NCBI GenBank assembly: GCA_019115605.1
Contig: DXDG01000009.1
Location: forward strand, 96,862 to 160,861
DNA length: 64,000 nucleotides
Direction: 5' to 3'
From: Candidatus Alistipes faecigallinarum
Lineage (GTDB): Bacteria; Bacteroidota; Bacteroidia; Bacteroidales; Rikenellaceae
Below are positions 45,671-53,935 of the stretch, piece by piece. Positions within the stretch are counted from its first letter, which is position 1. Each line of letters starts with the position of its first letter. The notes beneath the pieces were generated by a model. The model saw only the letters and a program-made list of their open reading frames with translations, did not search any database and was not told the origin of the DNA. Position numbers and translations under genes: made by a program.

Positions 45671-45676
45671 GTTTTG

Positions 45677-45704
45677 CGTTTTTTGAAGATTCATTGTCGG
45701 GAAT
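45677..45704 (+). promoter_or_regulatory. Composite operator D, upstream of the oxidoreductase/uronate operon
   Basis: The first half CGTTTTTTGAA (45677-45687) is identical to B and C. The second half, TTGTCGGGAAT (45694-45704), is degenerate and keeps the CG at the 21-bp register. The site ends 27 nt before a perfect TAnnTTTG at 45732. The conserved spacing is the main support. Confidence 0.52.
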
Positions 45705-45731
45705 GACGAGCCGTTATCCCGGTGAAACCCC

Positions 45732-45739
45732 TAATTTTG
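45732..45739 (+). promoter_or_regulatory. -7 promoter element of the oxidoreductase/uronate operon
   Basis: TAATTTTG is a full match to TAnnTTTG, 17 nt before the ATG at 45757, at the position predicted from operators A to C. Confidence 0.62.
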
Positions 45740-45756
45740 AATAAACAATACGACCT

Positions 45757-47091
45757 ATGACTACGAGAAGAGACTTCCTGAAGAAACTGATGACGGGTGC
45801 GGCCGCCGTATCCCTGGGCAGCGTGCTGCCGGGCGTGGTGTCGGCACGCGCCGCAGGTGCGAACGAGCGGATCCGCATCGGCGTGATCGGCGTGAATTCG
45901 CGCGGCAACGCCCTGGCACAGGGCTTTGCCAAGATGCGCGGCTGTGAGGTAACCTGCGTATGCGACGTCGATTCGCGGGCTTTGGCCAAATGCCGCGAAG
46001 ACGTTGCCAGGATCTGCGGGCGCAAGCCCCGCGGAGAGCGGGATCTGCGCCGGCTGCTCGAATCGGAGGATGTCGATGCCGTGGTGATCGCCATGCCCGA
46101 CCACTGGCATGCCGCCGCAGCCGTCATGGCCATGAAGGCCGGCAAGCATGTCTATCTGGAGAAGCCGACGAGCCACAACCCCGCGGAAAACGAACTGTTG
46201 ATCCGTGCGGCCGTGAAATACAACCGGATCGTGCAGGTGGGCAACCAGCGCCGCTCGTGGCCCAATGTGATCGAGGCCATCGCGGCGATCCACGCCGGGG
46301 AGATCGGCAAGGTGCGCTACGCCAAGTCGTGGTATGTGAACAACCGCCCGTCGATCGGCGTGGGCAAGGAGGTTCCGGTTCCCGAATGGCTCGACTGGGA
46401 TCTGTGGCAGGGCCCCGCACCGCGCGTGAAGGCCTTCAAGGACAACATCGTACACTACAACTGGCACTGGTTCTGGCATTGGGGCACGGGTGAGGCGCTG
46501 AACAACGGCACGCACTTCGTGGATATCCTCCGCTGGGGTCTCGGAGTCGAGTATCCCACGCTGGTAACCTCCGTGGGCGGCCGCTACCGCTTCCAGGACG
46601 ACTGGGAGACGCCCGACACGCAGCTGATCACCTATCAGTTCGGCGACGATGCCTCCTGCTCGTGGGAGGGCCGCAGCTGCAACAGCACGCCGGTGGACGG
46701 CTTCGGTGTCGGTACGGCCTTCTACGGTGAGACGGGCACGCTCTTCATCAGCGGCGGCAACGAATACCGCATTGCCGACATGAGCGGCAAGACGGTCAAG
46801 GAGGTCAAGAGCGCCCTGAAGTTCGAGGAGGGCAACCTGCTCAACCCCTCCGAACAGCTCGACGTGATCCACTTCCAGAACTGGTTCGATGCGATCCGCA
46901 AGGGCGAGAAGCTCAACTCGGGAATCGTCGATGCCTGCATCAGCACGCAGCTCGTTCAGCTGGGCAACATCGCCCAGCGCGTGGGTCGCTCGCTGCGGAT
47001 CGATCCGACGACGGGCCGTATTCTCGACGACCGCGAAGCCGAAAAGCTCTGGGGTCGCACCTACGAGAAGGGGTGGGAGATCCGCGTCTGA
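45757..47091 (+). CDS. Tat-exported Gfo/Idh/MocA-family oxidoreductase
   Basis: A 444-residue protein with a Tat signal, MTTRRDFLKKLMTGAAA, cleaved near SARAAG. The NAD-binding strand is IRIGVIGVNSRGNAL and the catalytic motif is the full YLEKPTS. GEALNNGTHFVDILRWGLG and AVVIAMPDHWHAAAAVMAMKAGKH are standard for the exported Bacteroidota group. It is the fourth family member in the locus and, with the one at 44105, one of two Tat-dependent members with a usable nucleotide site. First gene of the operon under operator D; a DUF4855 gene follows after 44 nt. Confidence 0.9.
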   Translation: MTTRRDFLKKLMTGAAAVSLGSVLPGVVSARAAGANERIRIGVIGVNSRGNALAQGFAKMRGCEVTCVCDVDSRALAKCREDVARICGRKPRGERDLRRLLESEDVDAVVIAMPDHWHAAAAVMAMKAGKHVYLEKPTSHNPAENELLIRAAVKYNRIVQVGNQRRSWPNVIEAIAAIHAGEIGKVRYAKSWYVNNRPSIGVGKEVPVPEWLDWDLWQGPAPRVKAFKDNIVHYNWHWFWHWGTGEALNNGTHFVDILRWGLGVEYPTLVTSVGGRYRFQDDWETPDTQLITYQFGDDASCSWEGRSCNSTPVDGFGVGTAFYGETGTLFISGGNEYRIADMSGKTVKEVKSALKFEEGNLLNPSEQLDVIHFQNWFDAIRKGEKLNSGIVDACISTQLVQLGNIAQRVGRSLRIDPTTGRILDDREAEKLWGRTYEKGWEIRV

Positions 47092-47135
47092 TCCGACGGC
47101 GAACAGAAAAGTATAATCCGTTATAAACAAACAAG

Positions 47136-48833
47136 ATGCAAAGGAGTCTGCGAGTCTCCCTGTATGGGGTGTTGTCTCTGCTGATGGCGGTTTCCGGCGC
47201 TTCGGCGCAACCCGCCCCGGGACGTTATCTGCCGCCGACGGATATCCGCGATCTGGTGCTGATCTACCAGGGCGGTTCCCACCGCATGGACTATAATGCC
47301 GAACAGCTGCGTCCCTATGTTGTCCATGAAGACCGTTTCGGCAACCGCGACTGGCTCTTCGACGGCTTCCTCTTTCTGGAGTTCGACAACGGCAAAGGGG
47401 TATCCTACCAGTTGCGAAACAATGCACCACTGGCCAGTAAGGAGGATTGGGCCTGGCTTGCCGGCCGGCATTTCGAAAGCGGCAAGGGCATTGCGGCGCT
47501 CGACGACTGCATCGCTGCGGCTGCCGCGGAGCTGGGTGAACCGCCGTTCCGCCACAAGGTGGTGATCGGTGTTCCCGAGCCGCCGCGCGGTCAGAAGGAG
47601 TGGGGTGAACTCGATGGACGCAAACTGGATTTCTCGAAGGAGGAGGATCGCATTGCCGCCTGCAAGTGGTATGTGGATCTGCTGGAGACGTATTTCCGCC
47701 GCGGCAACTTCCGGCACCTCGAACTGGCCGGATTCTACTGGCTGCCCGAAATCCAGCGGCAGAACCGCGCGGTAACCCGTGCCCTGGGCGACTATACGCG
47801 GAGCAAGGGGCTGCGTTTCTACTGGATTCCCTACTATACGGCACAGGGCTACAGCGAGTGGCGCGACCTGGGCTTCGATGCCGCCTATCTGCAGCCGACC
47901 TACTTCTGGAACCGCAAGATCGGCGACGAGCGGGTCGACCGGGCCTGCCAGTTGGCCCGGACCTACGGCATGGGACTTGAGATGGAGTTCGACATGCGCG
48001 CTTCGGTGAACGCAAAGGAGTGCCACCGCGACCGCGGCATGGGTTACATGTCGTCGTTCCGCAGAAACGGCGTCTACCGCTCCTCGGCAATCGCCTACTA
48101 CGAGGGCGGCGGCGGAGTCTACTATTTCACGAAAACCACGGCCCCCGAGGACCGCGCCTTTATCGATACGCTGGCCTACTTTATCCGCGACCGCCGGCAT
48201 CGGATGCTCGACGGCGCGAAGCCCGACTTCCGGGAGACGTTCGACGCACGGCAGCTCGACACGGCCTCGTGGAGTGTGGCTCGGGACGGCAAGGCCGTCG
48301 TACGGCGTGGGCGCCTCGTGCTGAAGGGGACGACACGCCTCGATACGCGCGGCCGGCGGGACCTGCAATACGGCACGATCACCGTGCGGGCGCGTGTCTG
48401 CTCGCGCAATCCCGAAGCGAAGGCCCGCATCCGCCTGCTGCCTGCCACGGAGCGGCTCGGGGCGTGGCCCAACAGCGGCGACCTGTTTCTGATGGATTAC
48501 GACGGATCGCGGCCCGGAGCGGTGGCCTGCGGCGCCAACACGATGCAGATGAACGAGGTGAAACTTCACAACATCAAGCAGTCGGTGATCCCGGTCGAGG
48601 GACTTGGCGACGATTTCCACACCTTCACCTGCAAGTGGACCGAACGGGACGTCATCTTCTCGGTGGACGGCACCGTGTCCAACATCCAGGAGGATCTCTT
48701 CGACAGCCGGTTCCCGTACTATCCCCAGGGGTGGCCCTTCAACTGCGACCGCTTCTATCTGGAAATCTCGACCGAGTCTCCCGCGGATGAAGCCGTACTT
48801 GAGGTGGATATCGTGGAGATGCTGCCCGACTGA
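47136..48833 (+). CDS. DUF4855 protein fused to an inactive-looking GH16-like domain
   Basis: A 565-residue protein with a signal peptide (about 1-24, ending in ASAQ). Residues about 35-345 are a DUF4855 domain very like the protein at 36146 (DIRDLVLIYQGGSHR, DWLFDGFLFLEF, VVIGVPEPP, LELAGFYWLPE, FYWIPYYTAQGYSEW, LEMEFDMRA). Residues about 365-565 resemble a GH16/concanavalin-type beta-jellyroll: FRETFDARQLDTASW at the start and WPNSGDLFLMDYDG in the place of the GH16 active site. There the usual E-x-D-x-x-E is D449, F451, D454, so catalysis as a standard GH16 is unlikely and a binding role is possible. In the operon with the uronate genes. Confidence 0.8.
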   Translation: MQRSLRVSLYGVLSLLMAVSGASAQPAPGRYLPPTDIRDLVLIYQGGSHRMDYNAEQLRPYVVHEDRFGNRDWLFDGFLFLEFDNGKGVSYQLRNNAPLASKEDWAWLAGRHFESGKGIAALDDCIAAAAAELGEPPFRHKVVIGVPEPPRGQKEWGELDGRKLDFSKEEDRIAACKWYVDLLETYFRRGNFRHLELAGFYWLPEIQRQNRAVTRALGDYTRSKGLRFYWIPYYTAQGYSEWRDLGFDAAYLQPTYFWNRKIGDERVDRACQLARTYGMGLEMEFDMRASVNAKECHRDRGMGYMSSFRRNGVYRSSAIAYYEGGGGVYYFTKTTAPEDRAFIDTLAYFIRDRRHRMLDGAKPDFRETFDARQLDTASWSVARDGKAVVRRGRLVLKGTTRLDTRGRRDLQYGTITVRARVCSRNPEAKARIRLLPATERLGAWPNSGDLFLMDYDGSRPGAVACGANTMQMNEVKLHNIKQSVIPVEGLGDDFHTFTCKWTERDVIFSVDGTVSNIQEDLFDSRFPYYPQGWPFNCDRFYLEISTESPADEAVLEVDIVEMLPD

Positions 48834-48873
48834 CGGTTAAAGGTTTAAAAAACGAACATAGAAGATACTGCGA

Positions 48874-49914
48874 ATGAAAAAGGTAGTTACTTTCGGGGAG
48901 ATCATGCTGCGTCTGGCAACCCCCGGAAACCAACGATTCTGTCAGGCCGCGCGGTTCGACGCCACGTTCGGCGGCGGAGAGGCCAATGTTTCCGTGTCGC
49001 TCGCCAATTACGGTTACGTTGCGCAGTTCGTAACGCGTATGCCGAAGAACGACCTTGCGACGTCCTGTCTGATGGACCTGCACAAGTACGGAGTCCGTAC
49101 GGATCATGTCGTCTTCGGAGGCGAGCGGCTCGGCATTTATTTTCTGGAGACGGGGGCGGTGAGCCGTCCTGGCAAGGTTGTCTACGACCGGGCACACTCC
49201 GCGATGGCGGAGATCCGTCCCGGGATGATCGACTGGGAGCGGGTTTTCGAGGGTGCGTCGTGGTTCCACTGGACCGGAATCACGCCGGCGATCAGTGCCG
49301 GAGCGGCCGAAGCCTGCCAGGAGGCCGTCGAGGCGGCCAACCGGCTGCAGGTCTCGGTTTCGTGCGACCTGAACCACCGCAACAAGCTCTGGAAATACGG
49401 CAAGACGGCCGCCGAGGTGATGCCCCCTCTGGTGGCCGGCTGCGACGTGGTGATCGGCAACGAGGAGGACGCCGAAAAGGTCTTCGGCATCAAGCCCGAG
49501 GGGTTCGACGCCGCGGCTGCGGGCGGTGAGATCGACAGCCGCCGCTTCGAGAGCGTCTGCCGGCAGCTTATGGCGCGCTTTCCGCGTCTGCGGAAGGTGG
49601 CCATCACCCTGCGCGGTTCGATCAACGCCAGCCACAACACCTGGGGCGGGGTGCTCTACGACGGCGAACGGCTCTACGCCTCGCGCCGCTACGACATCAC
49701 GCACATCGTCGATCGCGTGGGCGGCGGCGACTCCTTTGCCGGAGGGCTGATCCACGGCCTGCTGGCCTGGCCCGAAAACGACGCCCGGGCGCTGGAGTTC
49801 GCGGCGGCGGCCTCGTGTCTCAAACATACGATCAGCGGCGACTACAACCTCGTTACGACCGACGAGGTCGAACGTCTGATGCAGGGAAACGGTTCGGGAC
49901 GCGTCTCCCGGTAA
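48874..49914 (+). CDS. kdgK: 2-dehydro-3-deoxygluconokinase (KDG kinase, PfkB family)
   Basis: A 346-residue ribokinase-type kinase that phosphorylates KDG to KDPG. It starts VVTFGEIMLRLATPGNQRF, has FGGGEANVSVSLANYG and the catalytic/anion-hole motif DRVGGGDSFAGG near residue 290. SCDLNHRNKLW and IGNEEDAEKVFG agree with Bacteroidota KDG kinases. It stands 40 nt after the DUF4855 gene and 14 nt before the aldolase, giving kinase-aldolase order in the uronate pathway. Confidence 0.93.
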   Translation: MKKVVTFGEIMLRLATPGNQRFCQAARFDATFGGGEANVSVSLANYGYVAQFVTRMPKNDLATSCLMDLHKYGVRTDHVVFGGERLGIYFLETGAVSRPGKVVYDRAHSAMAEIRPGMIDWERVFEGASWFHWTGITPAISAGAAEACQEAVEAANRLQVSVSCDLNHRNKLWKYGKTAAEVMPPLVAGCDVVIGNEEDAEKVFGIKPEGFDAAAAGGEIDSRRFESVCRQLMARFPRLRKVAITLRGSINASHNTWGGVLYDGERLYASRRYDITHIVDRVGGGDSFAGGLIHGLLAWPENDARALEFAAAASCLKHTISGDYNLVTTDEVERLMQGNGSGRVSR

Positions 49915-49928
49915 AAACAACATTCGAT

Positions 49929-50606
49929 ATGGCACGATTCGATTCTCTGGAGGTGCTCTGCACCCTTTGCGATACGGGAATGGTCCCCGTCTTTTACCAC
50001 CGGGACGCCGCAACGGCCTGTCAGGTGCTGAAAGCCTGCTACGAGGGCGGTGTCCGGGCCTTCGAGTTCACCAACCGCGGCGACTTTGCCTGCGAGGTTT
50101 TCGCCGCGCTCGTGAAATTCGCCGCGGCGGAGTGCCCCGACATGGTGCTCGGCGTCGGCTCGGTGGTCGATGCCCCCACGGCGGCGCTCTACCTGCAATA
50201 CGGGGCGAATTTCGTCGTCGGCCCCTGCTTCGTGGACGAGGTGGCCCGGCTGTGCAACCGGCACACCGTGCCCTATATCCCCGGCTGCGGAACCGTTACG
50301 GAGATCGTGGCGGCGCAGGAGGCGGGATGTTATCTGGTGAAGATCTTCCCGGCGGGATGCGTCGGAGGACCTTCGTTCGTGAAGAATGTCCGCGGGCCTC
50401 TTCCGCGCGTACGGATCATGGCGACGGGAGCCGTGGAACCCACGGAGGAGAATCTCCTGGCGTGGTTCGAGGCAGGCGTTGCCTGCGTGGGCATGGGCTC
50501 GCAGCTCTTCCCGGCAGCGCGCATCGCAGCAGGGGAGTGGGCGTGGATCACCGAGAAGTGCCGTTTTGCCCTCGGTGTGATCCGCGAGTGCCTCCAGCGG
50601 AAATGA
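49929..50606 (+). CDS. eda: KDPG (and 4-hydroxy-2-oxoglutarate) aldolase
   Basis: A 225-residue class I aldolase that splits KDPG to pyruvate and glyceraldehyde-3-phosphate. The Schiff-base lysine lies in YLVKIFPAG, the catalytic Glu in FEFTNRG and the phosphate-binding end in MATGAVEPTEENL. VGSVVDAPTAALYLQYGANF is standard for the family. The ATG at 49929 was chosen, since the longer frame overlaps kdgK. It follows kdgK by 14 nt and precedes the mannonate oxidoreductase by 41 nt. Confidence 0.93.
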   Translation: MARFDSLEVLCTLCDTGMVPVFYHRDAATACQVLKACYEGGVRAFEFTNRGDFACEVFAALVKFAAAECPDMVLGVGSVVDAPTAALYLQYGANFVVGPCFVDEVARLCNRHTVPYIPGCGTVTEIVAAQEAGCYLVKIFPAGCVGGPSFVKNVRGPLPRVRIMATGAVEPTEENLLAWFEAGVACVGMGSQLFPAARIAAGEWAWITEKCRFALGVIRECLQRK

Positions 50607-50647
50607 TCGCTGTGCCGCATGTGGAAAAAACTTCAAAAACGTAAAAT

Positions 50648-51460
50648 ATGAAAGATCTGTTCCGTGTCGAAGGCCGCGTCATCGTCATCACTGGCGCGGC
50701 GGGAATTCTGGGTTCGGCCATGGTCCGTCACTTTGCCGAGCAGGGTGCGCAGGTTGTCATCCTGGACCGCAACCTTGCGGCGGGCGAGCGCCTCGCTGCG
50801 GAGGTTTCGGCCGCAGGGGGCCGTGCCGTGGCTTATGCGACGGATGTTCTGGACCGGGCGTCGCTCGACGAAAACTACGAAAAGATCATGGCCCGTTTCG
50901 GCCGTATCGACGTGCTGATCAACGCCGCTGGCGGAAACATGCCCGGGGCGACGATTCCACCCGACAAGACCTTCTTCGACCTCGATCCCGAGGCGGTGCA
51001 CAGGGTGGTCGATCTGAACCTCTTCGGGACGATCCTCCCGACGATGGTCTTCGCCCGCGCGATGACCGAACAGGGCGAGGGGTCGATCATCAACATCGCC
51101 TCCGAGGCGGCCCTGCGCCCCCTGACCCGCGTGGCGGGCTATGGCGCCGCGAAGGCCGCCGTGGTGAACTTCACGCGCTTCATGTGCGGGGAGCTGGCCA
51201 CGAAATTCGGTCCGGGGCTGCGCGTGAATGCCATTGCTCCCGGATTTTTCCTCACGGAGCAGAACCGCACGCTGCTGACGAATCCCGACGGAAGCCTCAC
51301 GCCCCGGGCCCGGGCCATCCTGGCCCATACGCCCTTCGGGCGCTTCGGAGAGCCCGAGGAGCTGCTCGGCACGCTGCAGTGGCTCGCCAGCGATGCCTCG
51401 CGTTTCGTGTCGGGAACGCTGACGGTGATCGACGGCGGTTTCGACGCCTTCTCGATCTGA
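50648..51460 (+). CDS. SDR-type D-mannonate oxidoreductase (fructuronate reductase)
   Basis: A 270-residue short-chain dehydrogenase. [15 protein letters not shown] is the nucleotide loop, LINAAGG the NNAG-type motif, and [18 protein letters not shown] contains the Ser with the YxxxK pair. The family interconverts fructuronate and mannonate when encoded beside uxuA, as it is here (37 nt upstream of uxuA). It replaces the long-chain UxuB of enteric bacteria. SDR specificity is taken from context, so another polyol substrate is possible. Confidence 0.85.
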   Translation: MKDLFRVEGRVIVITGAAGILGSAMVRHFAEQGAQVVILDRNLAAGERLAAEVSAAGGRAVAYATDVLDRASLDENYEKIMARFGRIDVLINAAGGNMPGATIPPDKTFFDLDPEAVHRVVDLNLFGTILPTMVFARAMTEQGEGSIINIASEAALRPLTRVAGYGAAKAAVVNFTRFMCGELATKFGPGLRVNAIAPGFFLTEQNRTLLTNPDGSLTPRARAILAHTPFGRFGEPEELLGTLQWLASDASRFVSGTLTVIDGGFDAFSI

Positions 51461-51497
51461 TCCCGAATACCTCGAATCTGTAAAAAACGAAGAATCC

Positions 51498-52673
51498 ATG
51501 TATTTGTGCAAACAGTCCTGGCGCTGGTACGGACCCGACGATCCGGTCAGCCTGTGGGACATCCGTCAGGCCGGTGCCACCGACGTGGTGCATGCCCTGC
51601 ATCACATTCCCAACGGGGAGGTGTGGAGCGTCGAGGAGATCGGACGCCGCAAGCGGCTCATTGCCGAGGCGGGGCTCGTCTGGAGTGTCGTGGAGAGCGT
51701 CCCGGTTCACGAGCAGATCAAGACCCGCACGGGCGATTACCGCCGCTATACGGAGAACTACAAGCAGACGCTGCGCAACCTGGCGGCCTGCGGCATCCGT
51801 TGCGTAACCTACAATTTCATGCCCGTACTCGACTGGACGCGTACCGACCTGGCCTATGCCATGCCGGACGGTTCGCGGGCGCTGCGTTTCGAGCGCGACG
51901 CCTATGTCGCCTTCGACCTCTTTATCCTCAAGCGCCCCGGTGCGGAAGCCGCATACGACGACGAAGCGAAGGAGCGGGCCCGCCGCCGTTTCGAACGCAT
52001 GTCCGCAGCCGAGCGGAACCAGCTTACGCGCAACATGATTGCGGGGCTGCCCGGCTCGGAGGAGAGCTTTACGCTGCGGCAGTTCCAGGAGGCGCTGGAC
52101 CGTTACCGCGATATCGACGCGGAGCAGCTGCGGCGGCACCTGATCCTGTTCCTCGAGGAGGTTGCTCCGGTGGCCGACGAGGTGGGTGTCGTGCTGGCGA
52201 TTCATCCCGACGATCCTCCGTTCCCGATCCTGGGACTTCCGCGCATTCTCTCCACGGCCGAAGATTTCCGGCAGCTGGTGGCCGCGGTGCCCTGCATGTC
52301 GAACGGATTGTGCCTCTGCACGGGATCGTTCGGCGTACGGGCCGACAACGACCTCCCGGCGATGATGCGCGAATTCGGCGACCGGGTCCATTTCGTCCAT
52401 CTGCGCAGCACGCAGCGCGACGCCGACGGCAATTTCTTCGAGGCAAATCACCTTGAAGGCGACGTGGACATGTACGAGATGATGAAGGCATTGCTGGAGG
52501 TCGAGCAGCTGCGCAGAGTCTCGATCCCCGTACGCCCCGACCACGGGCACCGGATGGTGGACGATCTGAAAAAGAAGAGCAACCCCGGCTATTCGTGTAT
52601 CGGCCGTCTGCGGGGTCTTGCCGAGCTGCGGGGTCTCGAAATGGGTATCGCCCGCACGCTGTACGCCAAATAG
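51498..52673 (+). CDS. uxuA: Mannonate dehydratase
   Basis: A 391-residue metal-dependent dehydratase converting D-mannonate to KDG, the substrate of KdgK upstream. Hallmarks are [24 protein letters not shown] at the start (only the first part, up to WDIRQ, is invariant), [38 protein letters not shown] (metal His), CTGSFGVR (Cys) and HFVHLRS with RPDHGHRM near the end. Length is normal (about 390). Last gene of the operon, with a strong terminator 25 nt after its stop. Glucuronate isomerase (uxaC) is not in the window. Confidence 0.96.
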   Translation: MYLCKQSWRWYGPDDPVSLWDIRQAGATDVVHALHHIPNGEVWSVEEIGRRKRLIAEAGLVWSVVESVPVHEQIKTRTGDYRRYTENYKQTLRNLAACGIRCVTYNFMPVLDWTRTDLAYAMPDGSRALRFERDAYVAFDLFILKRPGAEAAYDDEAKERARRRFERMSAAERNQLTRNMIAGLPGSEESFTLRQFQEALDRYRDIDAEQLRRHLILFLEEVAPVADEVGVVLAIHPDDPPFPILGLPRILSTAEDFRQLVAAVPCMSNGLCLCTGSFGVRADNDLPAMMREFGDRVHFVHLRSTQRDADGNFFEANHLEGDVDMYEMMKALLEVEQLRRVSIPVRPDHGHRMVDDLKKKSNPGYSCIGRLRGLAELRGLEMGIARTLYAK

Positions 52674-52697
52674 CTGCGGGAAAGCATCTTCGGAGAG

Positions 52698-52737
52698 CGG
52701 ATCCGGTGTTTTTTCGATACACCGGATCCGTTTTTTT
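52698..52737 (+). terminator. Intrinsic terminator closing the polysaccharide locus
   Basis: A 12-bp stem, CGGATCCGGTGT (52698-52709) with ACACCGGATCCG (52719-52730), a 9-nt loop and seven T (52731-52737). Confidence 0.92.
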
Positions 52738-52739
52738 CG

Positions 52740-52747
52740 TATCTTTG
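52740..52747 (+). promoter_or_regulatory. -7 promoter element of the second YitT-type gene
   Basis: TATCTTTG fits TAnnTTTG, 21 nt before the ATG at 52769 and directly after the T-run of the terminator. Confidence 0.58.
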
Positions 52748-52768
52748 TGCGATTTTTGGAGGAAAAAG

Positions 52769-53428
52769 ATGTCGCATGATTATCTGAAACGCTACGCGTT
52801 GCTTTTTTGTTCGTTGTTTGTAAATGCTTTCGGAGTCGTATTTATCACCAAGGCCGCACTCGGCACTTCACCCATATCGGGCGTGCCGTATGTCATGAGC
52901 CTGGCATCACCGCTCTCTTTCGGAGCCACCACCTTTCTGCTCAATCTGCTCTTCATACTCATCGAAGTCTCGCTGATGGGATGGCGCAAGGCCCGGGAGA
53001 AACGGTTCGAACTGCTCGTGCAGTTCCCCGTTCTGCTGGTTTTCAGCTCCTCGATCGATTTCAGCATGTTCGTGCTGCGTAATTATGTTCCCGAAACCTA
53101 TCCGGAGATGCTGGCCAGTCTCTTTTTCGGATGCGCCATTCTTGCCACGGGCATCGGCTGGGCCGTGAAGGCTCATGTGGCAATGAATCCGGGCGAATAT
53201 GTCGTGCAGGTCATTGCCTCGAAAACGGGGAAACCCTTCGGAAACGTCAAGCTCTGTTTCGACGCGACGCTGGTGCTGCTGGCAGCACTGCTGTCGCTGC
53301 TCTTCATGCGGGGGATTCACGGGTTGCGCGAAGGAACCTTCCTTGCCGCACTGCTGGTCGGCCCCATGGAACGCCTCTCCTATCCGCTGTGGCGGATCTT
53401 CGACCGCTGGCTTCAACCGGCCCGATAG
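52769..53428 (+). CDS. YitT/YczE-type integral membrane protein
   Basis: A 219-residue membrane protein with five to six hydrophobic segments, paralogous to the one at 15182-15865. Shared markers are LGTSPIS near residue 30, SIDFSMF, KLCFDATLVL and GLREGTF. Function unknown in the family. The ATG at 52769 has a perfect GGAGG ribosome-binding site at 52758-52762, unusual in Bacteroidota where such sites are rare. Own promoter, outside the polysaccharide operons. Confidence 0.84.
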   Translation: MSHDYLKRYALLFCSLFVNAFGVVFITKAALGTSPISGVPYVMSLASPLSFGATTFLLNLLFILIEVSLMGWRKAREKRFELLVQFPVLLVFSSSIDFSMFVLRNYVPETYPEMLASLFFGCAILATGIGWAVKAHVAMNPGEYVVQVIASKTGKPFGNVKLCFDATLVLLAALLSLLFMRGIHGLREGTFLAALLVGPMERLSYPLWRIFDRWLQPAR

Positions 53429-53461
53429 AGGACGCCGTATCCGCCGATTCTCCGCACCGGC

Positions 53462-53926
53462 CTACCGCTGGAGTAATCCGGCATGGAAACCGCAGCGTTC
53501 CGTCCGGCTGCGGTGCGGCTTCTGGTCGCATGCACGTGGCACATGGGGAGGGGTCCGCTTCTGGTCCGCCAGATCCCGGGCCTTCACGTTGTCGGCCCAC
53601 TGTATGTCGAAGACCCGGCGCAGCGGCTTGCGGATCTCGCGGTCGATCATTTCGTCGAAGGCCTCGCGCATGAAGTGGTACAAGACAGGCAGATGCCTGT
53701 ATTTGAACTGCTTGTGGCTGTTCGTCAGAAACTGGAAGACATTGCGCACATCCCCGACGATTCCCTTGTGGGCGGTCAGTAGCCCGAAATCGCCGTAGAT
53801 CGTAGCCGTATTCCCGTTGAAGTTTCCCGTACCGATGTAGGCGTAGCCGCGCACGCCGGAACTTTCGCGCCGCTCGACGAGGACAATCTTGCTGTGAACC
53901 TTCAGATCCTCGATGGCGTAGATCAC
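53462..53926 (-). pseudogene. ppk1: Remnant of polyphosphate kinase 1
   Basis: The minus-strand frame begins abruptly with VIYAIEDLKVHSKIVLV and continues with GYAYIGTGNFNGNTATIYGDFGLLTA and DVRNVFQFLTNSHKQFKYRHLPV, unmistakable PPK1 C-terminal core. It then reads MREAFDEMIDREIRKPLRRV and jumps to FDIQWADNVKARDLAD, which in intact PPK1 lies 100 or more residues further on. The final part resembles the natural C-terminus. So roughly the first 430 residues, including the N-terminal half and the phosphorylated-His region, are gone and there is an internal deletion. It cannot make an active kinase. It sits beside an intact phosphate transporter and Ppx/GppA phosphatase. Confidence 0.85.
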
Positions 53927-53935
53927 CTTTTATTT

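Noticed and set aside
44105..47091. Assignment of the Tat oxidoreductases as GH109 alpha-N-acetylgalactosaminidases
   Set aside because: They share the fold and Tat signal with GH109, but the substrate-binding segments I associate with GH109 were not seen. The general family name is safer.
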